A stretch of DNA of 45,426 nt from Polyangiaceae bacterium (GCA_023150915.1 JAKLKA010000045.1:1-45426); one strand, 5' to 3'. Shown: positions 33,418 to 42,213, counted from the first letter of the stretch. Notes: generated from the sequence alone by a model not told the origin. Program-made: numbers and translations.

Positions 33418-34155
33418 ATGAAGAGCATTGGGCGGGCCGGGGGCGTGCTGTGCGCGCTCACGCTGCTCGCGTTTCAATCGGGCTGTAGTGAATCGGTCCA
33501 GGCCGGCGCCAAGAGCGCGGAAGGCGGTCCCCAGAAGCGGGACGTTCGCGTCGTGCACGAGGACTGCGCGATTGGCTCGGCCGAGAAGCTGGACGCCAAC
33601 GCCGACGGCAAACCCGACGTCTGGCTGGTCAAGAGCGGCGGCAAAGAGGTGTGCCGCGCCGTCGACCTGAACTTCGACGGCAAGATCGACGGCTACTCCT
33701 ACTTCGACGAAGCCGGCCAGTTGCGCCGCCGCGAGCGCGACTACGACAAAGACGGCCAGATCGAGGAGATCCAGATCTATCGCGCCGGCGCGTTGGTCGA
33801 GCAGCAGCGTTCGACCATCATGGCGGGGCGGCTCGACACCTGGCAGGTCTATCAGGCCGGCAAGCTCGCCCGCACCGAGCGCGATTCGGACGGTGACGCC
33901 GTCGTCGACCAGTGGTGGGAGTTCAAGGCCGACAGCGACAAGTGCCCGATGGTCCACTCCGACGTGGACGGGGACGGGCGCCCGGACCCGGGTGCAACCA
34001 TCGATTACTGCAAGCAGACCGGATACGTGCCGCCGTCGCGCGCCGCGGCTTCGGGCCCGAAGCACACCTTCGAGCGGCCCGGCGGCCTCCCGGAAGAGAC
34101 CGAGAACAAGGAAGCGCCCCCGGGCGAAACGCCGAAGAAGGACGAGAAGAAGTGA
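33418..34155 (+). CDS. Lipoprotein with repeated calcium-type Asp loops (first of a pair)
   Basis: 245 residues. The signal peptide ends AFQSGC (Cys23). The mature protein carries Asp-rich loops DANADGKPD (59), DLNFDGKID (83), DYDKDGQIE (108), DSDGDAVVD (156) and DVDGDGRPD (182), like EF-hand or thrombospondin type 3 calcium loops. Between them are W/Y-x-x-G-x-L-x-R segments. Spacing is close to 24 residues, with one degenerate unit near 132. The tail is Glu/Lys/Pro-rich. Four cysteines besides the lipidated one may pair. It is coupled (GTGA) to a paralogue. Confidence 0.83.
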   Translation: MKSIGRAGGVLCALTLLAFQSGCSESVQAGAKSAEGGPQKRDVRVVHEDCAIGSAEKLDANADGKPDVWLVKSGGKEVCRAVDLNFDGKIDGYSYFDEAGQLRRRERDYDKDGQIEEIQIYRAGALVEQQRSTIMAGRLDTWQVYQAGKLARTERDSDGDAVVDQWWEFKADSDKCPMVHSDVDGDGRPDPGATIDYCKQTGYVPPSRAAASGPKHTFERPGGLPEETENKEAPPGETPKKDEKK

Positions 34156-34916
34156 ACGCCCTCCATCGCATCGGGATCGCGCTCGGCGTCTTTGGTGGGC
34201 TCGGGGCCTTCTTGGCCTGCGGCGGGTCCGAGGCGCCCAAGCCCAAGGCCGCCGGGGACCGCGGGGTGGCGGTCGACAAGCGCAGCCAGGACGATCGCTC
34301 GCAGTGCGACTTCAAGGGGCGGAAAGACCGCGAGGTCCAGGAGACCACCGGGCCCGGCGCCATTCAGCCCAACATCCGTCGCGTGTTCGCCATCGTCGGC
34401 ATCGGCGAAGACGCTCGCCGCGTGCTGCTCTGCCGCGAGGTGGACACCAACCTGGACGGCGTGAAGGACGTCGTGCGCACCTACAACGACAAGGGTGAGG
34501 CCATCTACGAGAAGGCCGACACCAACGGTGACGGCCGGATCGACACCTGGGTCCAGTTCGGGCGCGGGCGCATCGCCAAGGTCGAGCACGACCGCAGCGG
34601 TGACGGCTTGCCCGACGAGGTCCGCTTCTACATGGACGGGCAACTGAGCCGCGCGCAGCGCGACACCAACAACAACGGCAAGCCCGACATCTGGGAGATC
34701 TACGAGAAGGGGCGCCTGCAGCGCATGGGTGTCGACCTCGATCACGACGGCCACGTCGACCGCTGGGACCGCGACGAAGAGGCCGCCCGCGCCGCCGAGC
34801 AGAAAGAGCGCGAAGAAGAGGAAAAGGCCGCGAAAGAAGCCGCGGCCGACGCCGGCAGCGACGCGCCGAGTGACGCCCCGACGGACGCCCCGGTCAGCGC
34901 GCGCAAGAAGAAGTGA
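34152..34916 (+). CDS. Lipoprotein with 24-residue calcium-loop repeats (second of a pair)
   Basis: 254 residues from GTG 34152. The signal peptide ends AFLACGG (Cys23). Five loops, DTNLDGVKD (98), DTNGDGRID (123), DRSGDGLPD (147), DTNNNGKPD (171) and DLDHDGHVD (195), recur at 25, 24, 24 and 24 residues. Each is followed by a segment such as TWVQFGRGRIAKVEHD. A Glu/Lys/Ala helical tail and a DAP-repeat end follow. The exact period suggests a rod or solenoid that needs calcium. It is coupled to the preceding paralogue, so they probably arose by duplication. No partner or ligand is evident. Confidence 0.83.
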   Translation: MNALHRIGIALGVFGGLGAFLACGGSEAPKPKAAGDRGVAVDKRSQDDRSQCDFKGRKDREVQETTGPGAIQPNIRRVFAIVGIGEDARRVLLCREVDTNLDGVKDVVRTYNDKGEAIYEKADTNGDGRIDTWVQFGRGRIAKVEHDRSGDGLPDEVRFYMDGQLSRAQRDTNNNGKPDIWEIYEKGRLQRMGVDLDHDGHVDRWDRDEEAARAAEQKEREEEEKAAKEAAADAGSDAPSDAPTDAPVSARKKK

Positions 34917-34956
34917 CGTTCTTCCGGGGCATACTGAGCCTCGCCGTGGACGCCGA

Positions 34957-35946
34957 ATGAGCAAGCCGGAACGATTGCAGAAGGTGCTGGCGGGCGCGGG
35001 CGTGGCCTCGCGCCGCAAGGCAGAAGAGCTGATCCTGGCCGGGCGCGTGCGGGTGGGCGGGCGCGTGGTGACCGAGCTCGGCACGCGGGTGGACCCTGAG
35101 CGCGATCGCGTCGAGCTGGACGGCAAGCGGCTGATCGCCGAACAGAAGGTCTACATAGTGCTGCACAAGCCGCGGGCGGTGATGTGCACCATGAGCGACC
35201 CGGAAGGTCGACCCACGGTCGCCGGCTTGGTGCGCGGCGCCGGGGCCCGCGTGGTCCCGGTGGGGCGCCTCGACTTCCACACCAGCGGCGTGCTGCTGAT
35301 GACCAACGACGGCGACTTCGCCGCCGTGCTCGGGCACCCGAGCAAGGGTGCGCCCAAGACCTATGTGGCAAAGGTTCGCGGCGTGGTGGACGAGGCCGCC
35401 CTTGCCGAGCTGAGCGAGAGCATCGAGATCGACGGCCGCGCCACCCGGCCGGCGTCGGTGCGCCTGCTGCGGCTCGAGGGCGACAAGAGCTGGATCGAGG
35501 TCACGCTGCGCGAGGGCCGCAACCGCCAGGTGCGCCGCTTGGGCGAGAGCGCGGGCTTGCCCGTCTTGCGGCTCAGCCGGATCAGCTTCGCGGGCATCGA
35601 GGCGCCGGGGCTCCGCCCGGGCGAGTGGCGCTACCTCACCCCCGACGAGCTCACCGACCTGAAGCGCGACTTCGGCGTGCCGAAGCGCGTCCGCGGCGTG
35701 GCCACCGAGCCGGGGGTCCACGGCAAGCTCGCGTCGCGGGCGCCCACCGGCGAAAAGCGGCGCAAGCTGGAGGCGCGCGGGCGGTTCACGCCTTCCGATA
35801 CAGCGCGAACAGCTGACAGCCGTGGGACGACGACGGCGCATTCAAGAAGTTCGCAAGGTACAGCGCGTCGGACACCAGGATCTGCGCGCGGCCATACTTC
35901 TCGACCGCGAACTTCCGGAGGGCGAGCTCGGGGTTCAGGTTCGTGA
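34957..35946 (+). CDS. RluB/RsuA-family pseudouridine synthase
   Basis: 329 residues. An S4 domain (RLQKVLAGAGVASRRKAEELI) is followed by the catalytic domain with PVGRLDFHTSGVLLMTNDGD (D106 the nucleophile) and EGRNRQVRRLGES. RluB modifies U2605 of 23S rRNA; RsuA or RluE cannot be excluded. Beyond about residue 275 the protein has a basic, Ser/Thr/Arg-rich tail. That tail is encoded antisense to the end of the convergent methyltransferase gene; the two reading frames overlap by 161 bp. A CATACT box lies 21 nt before ATG 34957. Confidence 0.9.
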   Translation: MSKPERLQKVLAGAGVASRRKAEELILAGRVRVGGRVVTELGTRVDPERDRVELDGKRLIAEQKVYIVLHKPRAVMCTMSDPEGRPTVAGLVRGAGARVVPVGRLDFHTSGVLLMTNDGDFAAVLGHPSKGAPKTYVAKVRGVVDEAALAELSESIEIDGRATRPASVRLLRLEGDKSWIEVTLREGRNRQVRRLGESAGLPVLRLSRISFAGIEAPGLRPGEWRYLTPDELTDLKRDFGVPKRVRGVATEPGVHGKLASRAPTGEKRRKLEARGRFTPSDTARTADSRGTTTAHSRSSQGTARRTPGSARGHTSRPRTSGGRARGSGS

Positions 35947-36532
35947 GCCACTTGGTCAGGCGATAGACGGGGAAGCCCCAGTTGATCACGCGGGCGAGCT
36001 CGAGGCCCGCGCCGCGGCCCAGCGTCTCGAGCTCGGCCATGCTGGGGTGGGTGGTGTGTCCGAAGTGCTTCTCGGTCGCGAACACCTTGCCCGTGGGGCA
36101 GGTGACCACCAGCGAGCCCCCCGGCGCGACCATCTGCGCCAGGTGAGCGAACGCGGTGGTGCGGGTGTCGAGGTGCTCGATGACCTCGGAGCAGGTCACG
36201 AGCTCTGCCTGCAAGGGCAGCGCGGTGCGCTCGATGTCCAGCACCTCGAAGCCCAGCTCGGGATGGGCGCGCCGGTTCTGGTCGATCACCGCTTCCGACA
36301 GGTCGGCCCCGGTGGCGCGCTCGATCTCGGGGTACCGCGCGCGCATCAGCCGCAAGAGCTCGCCGTTGCCGCAGCCGATGTCGAGCACGCTCCTCTTGGG
36401 CAGATCGTCGACCAGCTGAAAGAGGATGCGCCGCCGATGCCGTGCGCCGGGGTTGTAGCGGATGAAGGGGCCGAGCTCGCGCCACAGCCGGTTGTGGATC
36501 TCCCGATTGCTCCGCGCAGCGCCGGTCGTCAT
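35786..36532 (-). CDS. Class I SAM-dependent methyltransferase (UbiG/Methyltransf_11 type)
   Basis: 248 residues from ATG 36532. SAM motif I is VLDIGCGNGE, the acidic motif is TGADLSEAV, and motif II/III is LVTCSEVIEHLD, then VAPGGSLVVTCPTG. The C-terminal region (FPVYRLTKWLTNLNPEL, FAVEKYGRAQILVSDALYLANFL) suggests a small-molecule or lipid acceptor; substrate unknown. The start is 16 bp after the stop of the hydrolase gene on the same strand, which argues against the longer frame to 36616. The 3' end overlaps the RluB-type gene. Confidence 0.88.
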   Translation of the reverse strand: MTTGAARSNREIHNRLWRELGPFIRYNPGARHRRRILFQLVDDLPKRSVLDIGCGNGELLRLMRARYPEIERATGADLSEAVIDQNRRAHPELGFEVLDIERTALPLQAELVTCSEVIEHLDTRTTAFAHLAQMVAPGGSLVVTCPTGKVFATEKHFGHTTHPSMAELETLGRGAGLELARVINWGFPVYRLTKWLTNLNPELALRKFAVEKYGRAQILVSDALYLANFLNAPSSSHGCQLFALYRKA

Positions 36533-36548
36533 CAGCTTCCGGCGAATG

Positions 36549-39233
36549 CTAGCGCGGGCCCGCTTCCGGATCGGCAATCTCGGCCGGCAGCTGCCAATCC
36601 CAGCCGAAAAACCCACCCGCCAGGGCTCGGGCGTCCCGACCGAGGACGATCTCGGCCGCCGCCGGGCCGAGGTGGTCGTCGTAGATCAGGAAGTCGGGCA
36701 AGAGCTGGGGCAGCGAGAGCGCGCGCCAGATCCCTGCCGCGTCCACCGCCGTCACGACCACGACGTAGCGGGTCGGTGCCGCGGGGTTCGGGTGAATGAA
36801 GATCGCACCCGTTCCCGGGCGCGCGAAGCGGTGAGGCCCTGCCACCAGCGCGGTGCCGTCGTCGCGGATGGGGAGCTTGGCGGCGATCTGGGCGAGCAGC
36901 GCGTGGTCGCGACGCGTCCCCACGGCGACCACGGAGTGGTTCTTCAGCGTGGCTTCGTCGAGCTCGGTGTCGGCCACCACCCGGTAGCCGACCTCGGGCC
37001 CGTGCCGGCGCGACAGCGCGCGCGCGACCTCGCGATTGGCGCGGGTGGTCCGTGGGTCGCCGGTGCCAAAGCTGAAGACCAGCGGCTCGAGAAACACGTC
37101 GCGGATCGGCCCTTCGAGCCCAGCTCGCTTGCCCCGCGGCTCGGCAGCGCCTTTCGCCCAGCCTTCGGTGTGCTTCGTGGCGCGCACCGGCTCGCCGTCG
37201 GCGAACGAGAGCAGAGCGCCGTCGACTTCGAGCTGAACCGCGCCGCTCTTGGGCAAGCGCGGCCCGCGCTCGAGCTCGAACGCATCGATGCCGTCGGTCT
37301 TCACGCGCACCGGAGAGACGCTCGCGTCCGCGTCGAGCGTGCCGGCCTTGCCGGGCGTCGAGAGCGCCTGCACCGCCACCCAGTGCAGCTTCCCGAAGCG
37401 CAGCGAGTCGGTCTTGACGGTGACGTGGGCCTTGCCCGGGTCGAGCCGCGCCCGCGCCAGCCAGGGGAAGAGCCGCGCGCCGGCGTAGGCCTTGGTCCAG
37501 ACGTCGTGGCCGGTGTCGGGCCACTCGTCGGTCATTGCGTACCCCAGCGCACGGTACCGATCGACCAGCACACGAGAGTTTTCCAGGGGGAAGTCCTTCG
37601 TGCCGTGGGCGACCCACAGGGGCAGGTTTCGGCCGCGCTCGGCGAAGCTGGCCGGCGACCAGTGGTGCATGCGCTCGGCTTCCCACGGGCGCAGCGGGCG
37701 ACCCTTGGTGTCGCGACGAACGAAGTAGCTGTGGTAGCCGCACAGCGGGGCGGCCGCCGAGAAGCGATCGGCGTACCACAGGCCGAGGTGGCCGGTGCCC
37801 GTGCCGCCCATGCTGACCCCGCTGATCGACACGCGCGCCGGATCGATGGGATAGGTGTCGAGCGCCCACTTTACTGCCGCCATCACCTCGAGCTCGCCGG
37901 GGCCGCGATAGAACGCGTTGCCATGGGCGTGGGGCGCCAGCACGAAGCCATCGACCGACGGAGTGCGCGCCTTCGAGTCGAGGAACGCTTCCATGATGCT
38001 CCGGGGCGTGCCATTCAGCCCGTGCAGCACCACCACCAGTGGAAATCGCTGGTCGCCCTTCGGGACGTAGCGTGCCGGAATGTGGAGCAGGGTCGGATCG
38101 GGCTCGCCGTCTACCAGCGCGCGCCGGGCGAACGTCACGAGGCCGGGCCGTGCCAGCGGATCACGGCCGGCGTCGAGCTCTGCCAGCAGCTCTCCGAGGC
38201 GAGCTTCCGCGCCGGGGGCGGCGCGGGCCACGGCGTCGGCTTCGGACTCGAGCGTCGCGGCGACGCTGGCGACGTCGACCAGGGGCTCGCGCCGAGCGGC
38301 GAGGCCGGCGCGGGCCTGGGCGGCGCGGGCCAAGAGCGGCGGGGCCGTGACGCTGAGGGAAGCCGTGAGCCTCTGCGTGAGCGCGCCGAGCCGTAGCTCG
38401 ACCTCGAGCGACGGCGCGCTGCCGAGCGCGGCCGGATCGAGCCGCGGCAGAGTGGCCTCGAACGGCGCCACGCCGGCCGGGCCGAGCGGGAGCTGCCCGA
38501 GGGACAGCTCGTGGCGCACGCCACCGGCGCTGACTCGCGCGCGGATCGGCACCGGCGCCGCGAGCGGCGCCCCGCAGGGAAACGTGACCGCGAGCTTCGG
38601 GGTGAACCCCTCGGGCCCGGCGCCGGGCTCGAGCCGGACGCCGACCAGCGCGCGCGTGAGGCGCTCGCCGTCCGAGTCGGTGGTCCCCGCGAGCACCAGG
38701 CGCGCTCCAGCTGGGGGGAGGAGGCGCCGCGCGTCGAGCAGCCTGAGCTCGAGCGCCCACCACGTTCCGGGGTGTTCGAGCCACAGCAAGACCGAGTGGC
38801 TGCCCCGGGGCAGAGTCAGCGGGATGGTCTCCCAACCCCCACCGCGCAGGGACCGCGCGGTCTTCTCCCACACCTGGCGTCCGTCGACGAGCAGGCGCGC
38901 GGCGCCGTCGATCGACGCCAGCAGCACGCCGTCGAGATCGTGCTCGAGCTCGAGCGTGCCGCCGAGCAGGGCGGTGGCGCCGGCCTTCTGACCCGCTGCG
39001 AGCGCACGGTCGAGATCGATGGCGCCGTCTCGGGCGTGGACCAGGCGGTAGCGGTCGTGAACGCTGGCGCGGTCGGCCTGTTCGACCGCCCGCGTCTTCG
39101 GCAGGGGCCCTTTCACCAGCCACGCGCCGAGCTGGCCGTCGGCGGCCGGAATCAGGGCGACGTCGGCGGCGGCCCGCCCCGAGGTCGCGACTGCGGCCGA
39201 GAGCAGCAGCACCGCGACCCCGCGCGAGGTCAC
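36549..39233 (-). CDS. Large secreted alpha/beta hydrolase (esterase/prolyl-oligopeptidase-like)
   Basis: 894 residues from GTG 39233. A signal peptide (ends SGRAAA) is followed by three parts. Residues 30-300 are a beta-rich binding region (TLPRGSHSVLLWLEHPGTWW resembles a PA14/jelly-roll module). Residues 380-595 are the hydrolase, with HGLNG, nucleophile GVSMGG (S474), D547 in HGTKDFP and H576 in DTGHDVW. Residues 600-894 are a further beta domain with a Rossmann-like end. The architecture resembles secreted feruloyl-esterase or PHB-depolymerase-like enzymes with prolyl-oligopeptidase-type hydrolase cores; substrate unknown. The start overlaps the zinc-ribbon gene (GTGA). Confidence 0.83.
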   Translation of the reverse strand: MTSRGVAVLLLSAAVATSGRAAADVALIPAADGQLGAWLVKGPLPKTRAVEQADRASVHDRYRLVHARDGAIDLDRALAAGQKAGATALLGGTLELEHDLDGVLLASIDGAARLLVDGRQVWEKTARSLRGGGWETIPLTLPRGSHSVLLWLEHPGTWWALELRLLDARRLLPPAGARLVLAGTTDSDGERLTRALVGVRLEPGAGPEGFTPKLAVTFPCGAPLAAPVPIRARVSAGGVRHELSLGQLPLGPAGVAPFEATLPRLDPAALGSAPSLEVELRLGALTQRLTASLSVTAPPLLARAAQARAGLAARREPLVDVASVAATLESEADAVARAAPGAEARLGELLAELDAGRDPLARPGLVTFARRALVDGEPDPTLLHIPARYVPKGDQRFPLVVVLHGLNGTPRSIMEAFLDSKARTPSVDGFVLAPHAHGNAFYRGPGELEVMAAVKWALDTYPIDPARVSISGVSMGGTGTGHLGLWYADRFSAAAPLCGYHSYFVRRDTKGRPLRPWEAERMHHWSPASFAERGRNLPLWVAHGTKDFPLENSRVLVDRYRALGYAMTDEWPDTGHDVWTKAYAGARLFPWLARARLDPGKAHVTVKTDSLRFGKLHWVAVQALSTPGKAGTLDADASVSPVRVKTDGIDAFELERGPRLPKSGAVQLEVDGALLSFADGEPVRATKHTEGWAKGAAEPRGKRAGLEGPIRDVFLEPLVFSFGTGDPRTTRANREVARALSRRHGPEVGYRVVADTELDEATLKNHSVVAVGTRRDHALLAQIAAKLPIRDDGTALVAGPHRFARPGTGAIFIHPNPAAPTRYVVVVTAVDAAGIWRALSLPQLLPDFLIYDDHLGPAAAEIVLGRDARALAGGFFGWDWQLPAEIADPEAGPR

Positions 39234-39685
39234 GCGGGCTGCCCGTGCGCCAGCATCCGTGGCCCGTCGCGGAACATGATGCTGACCTTGCCCCCGTCGA
39301 GCACCTCGGCGACGAAGCCCTCACCGAACTTCTTGTGGGTCACGAGCTCGCCCACGGCGTACGTCTTGTCGATGGCGTAGCGGGTGAAAGCATCCATCGA
39401 CTGGCCCGCGATGCGCTTCTCCCAGTCGTTGACCCGCGCCGCTTCGACCCGCGCCTTCTCGGTGACGCGTTGGGCTGCCGGCGCCGGCCGCGGCGAACCC
39501 GGCGTGCGCTTCACCGCGCTGCCCTTCTCCGAAGCCGGCGCGCGGTAGTTGTGCTGAGAGCTACAGGTCTGACAGATCACCCGCTTGGGGCGACCTTCGT
39601 GCATTGCAATGATGCGGTGCCCGAGGTCCATGCGGCACTTGGTGCACCACGAGTCGATTTCGCTGCCTGCTGCGAGGGGTTTCAA
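39230..39685 (-). CDS. Zinc-ribbon protein with a C-terminal Tudor-like (UvrD-tail/CarD-like) domain
   Basis: 151 residues from TTG 39685. The N-terminus has two CxxC knuckles, WCTKC (C14, C17) and VICQTC (C38, C41), forming a zinc ribbon. A basic Pro/Ala linker follows, then a C-terminal domain, YAVGELVTHKKFGEGFVAEV with KVSIMFRDG. That resembles the SH3/Tudor-like tail of UvrD/PcrA and CarD-type RNA-polymerase-interacting domains. Binding to RNA polymerase or nucleic acid is an inference. The TTG overlaps the preceding stop (TTGA), supporting this rare start. Confidence 0.75.
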   Translation of the reverse strand: MKPLAAGSEIDSWCTKCRMDLGHRIIAMHEGRPKRVICQTCSSQHNYRAPASEKGSAVKRTPGSPRPAPAAQRVTEKARVEAARVNDWEKRIAGQSMDAFTRYAIDKTYAVGELVTHKKFGEGFVAEVLDGGKVSIMFRDGPRMLAHGQPA

Positions 39686-40158
39686 TCGGTCTTCTCCTGA
39701 TCCCCCTCGGTCGTCGGCGCCGGTGGCGGGTCCGTTCGGCCTTCGCGGCGAACGCGGACCTTGGAGCGCACCTCCGGTTTGGGCGCAGCGCCCAGGCGCT
39801 CGTCGTTCGGGATGAACCGGACCTCGGTCTTGATCTCGAACGAGAGCATGGTGAGCACCTTGGCCATCTCTTCCGAGAAGTTGGTGTGCTCGAGAAAGTC
39901 GCGGATCTCTTTGGCGACCACGCGGTACAGGCCGTTCTTGGTCTCGTCGATCTGCGCGAGCAGAAGGGCCAAGACTTCCTTCGGGAGCTTCATCTCGCGC
40001 ACGAACTCGCGGACGTTCTCCGGGCCTTCGCTGATCTTCTCGTAGCCGGCTTCGACCAAGCGCTTGATCAGCTCGGGCAAGAGCCGCTCGAGGCGACGCC
40101 GCTCCTTCTCCTCGGGGCGGTCGTCGCCGTCGGCCGGGGGGATCTCGCTGTGGCTCAC
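39682..40158 (-). CDS. Small helical cytoplasmic protein, unknown function
   Basis: 158 residues from GTG 40158. A charged N-terminus (EEKERRRLERLLPELIKRL) is followed by several amphipathic helices (NVREFVREMKLPKEVLALLLAQ, given in part; IRDFLEHTNFSEEMAKVLTML) and then a beta hairpin-like EIKTEVRFIPND. The tail is Arg/Pro-rich. I do not recognise the family. It is the first gene of a minus-strand unit (helical protein, zinc ribbon, hydrolase, methyltransferase) linked by stop/start overlaps or a 16-bp gap. Confidence 0.75.
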   Translation of the reverse strand: MSHSEIPPADGDDRPEEKERRRLERLLPELIKRLVEAGYEKISEGPENVREFVREMKLPKEVLALLLAQIDETKNGLYRVVAKEIRDFLEHTNFSEEMAKVLTMLSFEIKTEVRFIPNDERLGAAPKPEVRSKVRVRREGRTDPPPAPTTEGDQEKTD

Positions 40159-40233
40159 CGCGCCGGGTTAGCCTGGCGCACTGCGTCAGTCAATCGTTTG
40201 GGGTGAAACCGGCAAACGGGCTATGTGCGGGGC

Positions 40234-40845
40234 ATGCGCCGGCTGGGCCAGTTCCTGTGGGTCGTGCTCGCGGTGAGCGCCTGCCGCGACCGTGCTCCCG
40301 CCCCGGGCGCACCGAGCGCCAGCGTCGCGGCAAGCGTCGCTCCCGCGCCGGTTCCGGCGCCCAGCAGCACGCCCGGCTCCTCGTCCGCGCCCGCCGCGCC
40401 GCCGCCCGCGCCGTCGGGGGACGCGGGGCGGCCGGCGCCGAGCGGGGGGAATTGGCTCAAGTGTTACGCGCAGTTTCAGCCGCGGGCACGACCCGATCTC
40501 GACGTGATGCGGCTCGGTCTGATGTGCGGGCCGTCGAACGGGATGCGCAAGGCCGCCGAGGCGCGCGAGACCGCGTCGAGCGAGCCCCGGGAGCACCGCT
40601 TCAAGGTCGAGGCCGGGGATTGCTACCGGATCTTCGCGGTGGCCGAGCCGAGCGTCGAGGATCTCGACGTCGAGGTCTTCGGTCCGACCGGCAGTCGCGT
40701 GGCGTTCGACACCAGCGATGACCGCTGGCCCATCGTGGCCCCCGACGGGCCGTTCTGCGCGTTCGAGCCGGGAGAGCTCCGCGCGGTGGTGCGGGCCCAG
40801 CGAGGCCAGGGCCGTTACGCCATCGAGATCTGGCGCCTGCGCTGA
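40234..40845 (+). CDS. Lipoprotein with Pro/Ala-rich linker, unknown function
   Basis: 203 residues from ATG 40234 (GTG 40225 is possible). The signal peptide ends LAVSAC. A long Pro/Ala/Ser linker (residues 20-70) precedes a globular beta-rich domain with cysteines in WLKCYAQF, LMCGPSNGM, GDCYRIF and PFCAFEPGEL. It ends RYAIEIWRLR. The domain order resembles exported beta-sandwich proteins. No family recognised. It is divergent from the helical-protein gene. Confidence 0.75.
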   Translation: MRRLGQFLWVVLAVSACRDRAPAPGAPSASVAASVAPAPVPAPSSTPGSSSAPAAPPPAPSGDAGRPAPSGGNWLKCYAQFQPRARPDLDVMRLGLMCGPSNGMRKAAEARETASSEPREHRFKVEAGDCYRIFAVAEPSVEDLDVEVFGPTGSRVAFDTSDDRWPIVAPDGPFCAFEPGELRAVVRAQRGQGRYAIEIWRLR

Positions 40846-40917
40846 CCACTCGGCATGGTAGCCGGTCGACGACGCGGGCCGACGCCACTACCTTTTGGCT
40901 TCGAGGACCCACCCCCG

Positions 40918-42213
40918 ATGACGATCGACTTCAAGCAGCGGCGCCAGCGCGTGCTCGATGCGCTGGGCCACGCCGTGCTGCTGCTGCCTTCGGCGCCGCT
41001 CTGCATTCGCAACAACGACGTCGAGCACGAGTACCGCCAGGACTCGGACGTGTTCTATCTGAGCGGCTTCGACGAGCCCGAGAGCGTGCTCTGCCTGCGC
41101 GGCGGGAAGGACAAACCCTTCGCGTTGTTCGTGCGCGCGCGTGATCCCGAGCGCGAGGTGTGGGATGGGCGGCGGGCCGGTGTCGACGGCGCGGTCAGCG
41201 ACCACGGCGCCGACGAGGCGTTTGCCATCGGCGAGCTCGGGCAGAAGCTCCCCGAGCTTCTCGAGAACACCACGCGCCTCTACTATCGCCTGGGCCGCGA
41301 TCGCGACTTCGACGACGCGGTGCTCAGGGCCATCGACAAGGTGCGTGCCCGGGCCAAGCTCGGCGTGTCGTGGCCGGTGGAGATCGTGGACCCGACCACG
41401 CTGGTGCACGAGCTGCGTCGGGTGAAGGCCCGCGAAGAGCTGGACCTGATGCGGAAGGCCGCCGAGATCACCCGCGAGGCGCACCTCGGGGCGATGCGCG
41501 CGGCGAAGCCCGGCAGGCACGAGTACGAGGTCGAAGCGGTGATGCTCGACGTGTTTCGCAAGCACGGCGCCGAGCGGCTGGCCTATGGTCCGATCGTCGG
41601 CTCGGGGCCCAACGCCACCGTGCTCCACTATCGCAAGAACGACCGGCTGATGCAGGCGTCGGACCTGCTCTTGATCGATGCCGGCTGCGAATACCGCTAT
41701 TACGCCTCGGACGTGACCCGGACCTTCCCCGTGGGCGGCAGGTTCAGCGGCCCCCAGCGGGCGGTCTACGAGATCGTGCTCGGGGCACAGCTGGCCAGCA
41801 TTGCCGAGGTGCGGGCCGGCGCCACCCTCGAGACGATCCATGATGCGAGCGTGCGGGTGATCGCCCAGGGCCTGATCGATCTGGGGCTGATCGCGGGCCC
41901 GCTGGAGAGCGCCCTCGAACAGCAAACCTACAAGAAGTACTACATGCACCGGACCTGCCACTACCTGGGCATGGATGTGCACGACGTCGGCCGGTACTTC
42001 ATCGACGGCAAGGCGCGTCCCCTCGACACGGGCGTCGTGATCACGGTAGAGCCGGGGATCTACGTAGCCGAAAATGCCGAAGGGGCCCCAGAACAGTACC
42101 GCGGGATCGGCGTCCGCATCGAAGACGACGTGCTGGTCACGCCGGAAGGCGGCAGCGTGCTCACCAGCGACATCCCGAAGAGCATCGACGACGTCGAACG
42201 GGCGTGTGCCTGA
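40918..42213 (+). CDS. pepP: Xaa-Pro aminopeptidase (PepP, M24B)
   Basis: 431 residues. The N-terminal creatinase-like domain (FKQRRQRVLDALGH, YRQDSDVFYLSGFDEPES) is followed by the pita-bread catalytic domain. Metal ligands are visible: two Asp in LLIDAGCEYRYYASDVTRTFP, His in HRTCHYLGMDVHD, and Glu in ITVEPGIYV and GVRIEDDVLV. PepP removes N-terminal residues preceding proline in the cytoplasm, using two metal ions. ATG 40918 is chosen by the usual family start; the frame extends to 40855. It opens a five-gene run in which each gene overlaps the next. Confidence 0.95.
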   Translation: MTIDFKQRRQRVLDALGHAVLLLPSAPLCIRNNDVEHEYRQDSDVFYLSGFDEPESVLCLRGGKDKPFALFVRARDPEREVWDGRRAGVDGAVSDHGADEAFAIGELGQKLPELLENTTRLYYRLGRDRDFDDAVLRAIDKVRARAKLGVSWPVEIVDPTTLVHELRRVKAREELDLMRKAAEITREAHLGAMRAAKPGRHEYEVEAVMLDVFRKHGAERLAYGPIVGSGPNATVLHYRKNDRLMQASDLLLIDAGCEYRYYASDVTRTFPVGGRFSGPQRAVYEIVLGAQLASIAEVRAGATLETIHDASVRVIAQGLIDLGLIAGPLESALEQQTYKKYYMHRTCHYLGMDVHDVGRYFIDGKARPLDTGVVITVEPGIYVAENAEGAPEQYRGIGVRIEDDVLVTPEGGSVLTSDIPKSIDDVERACA

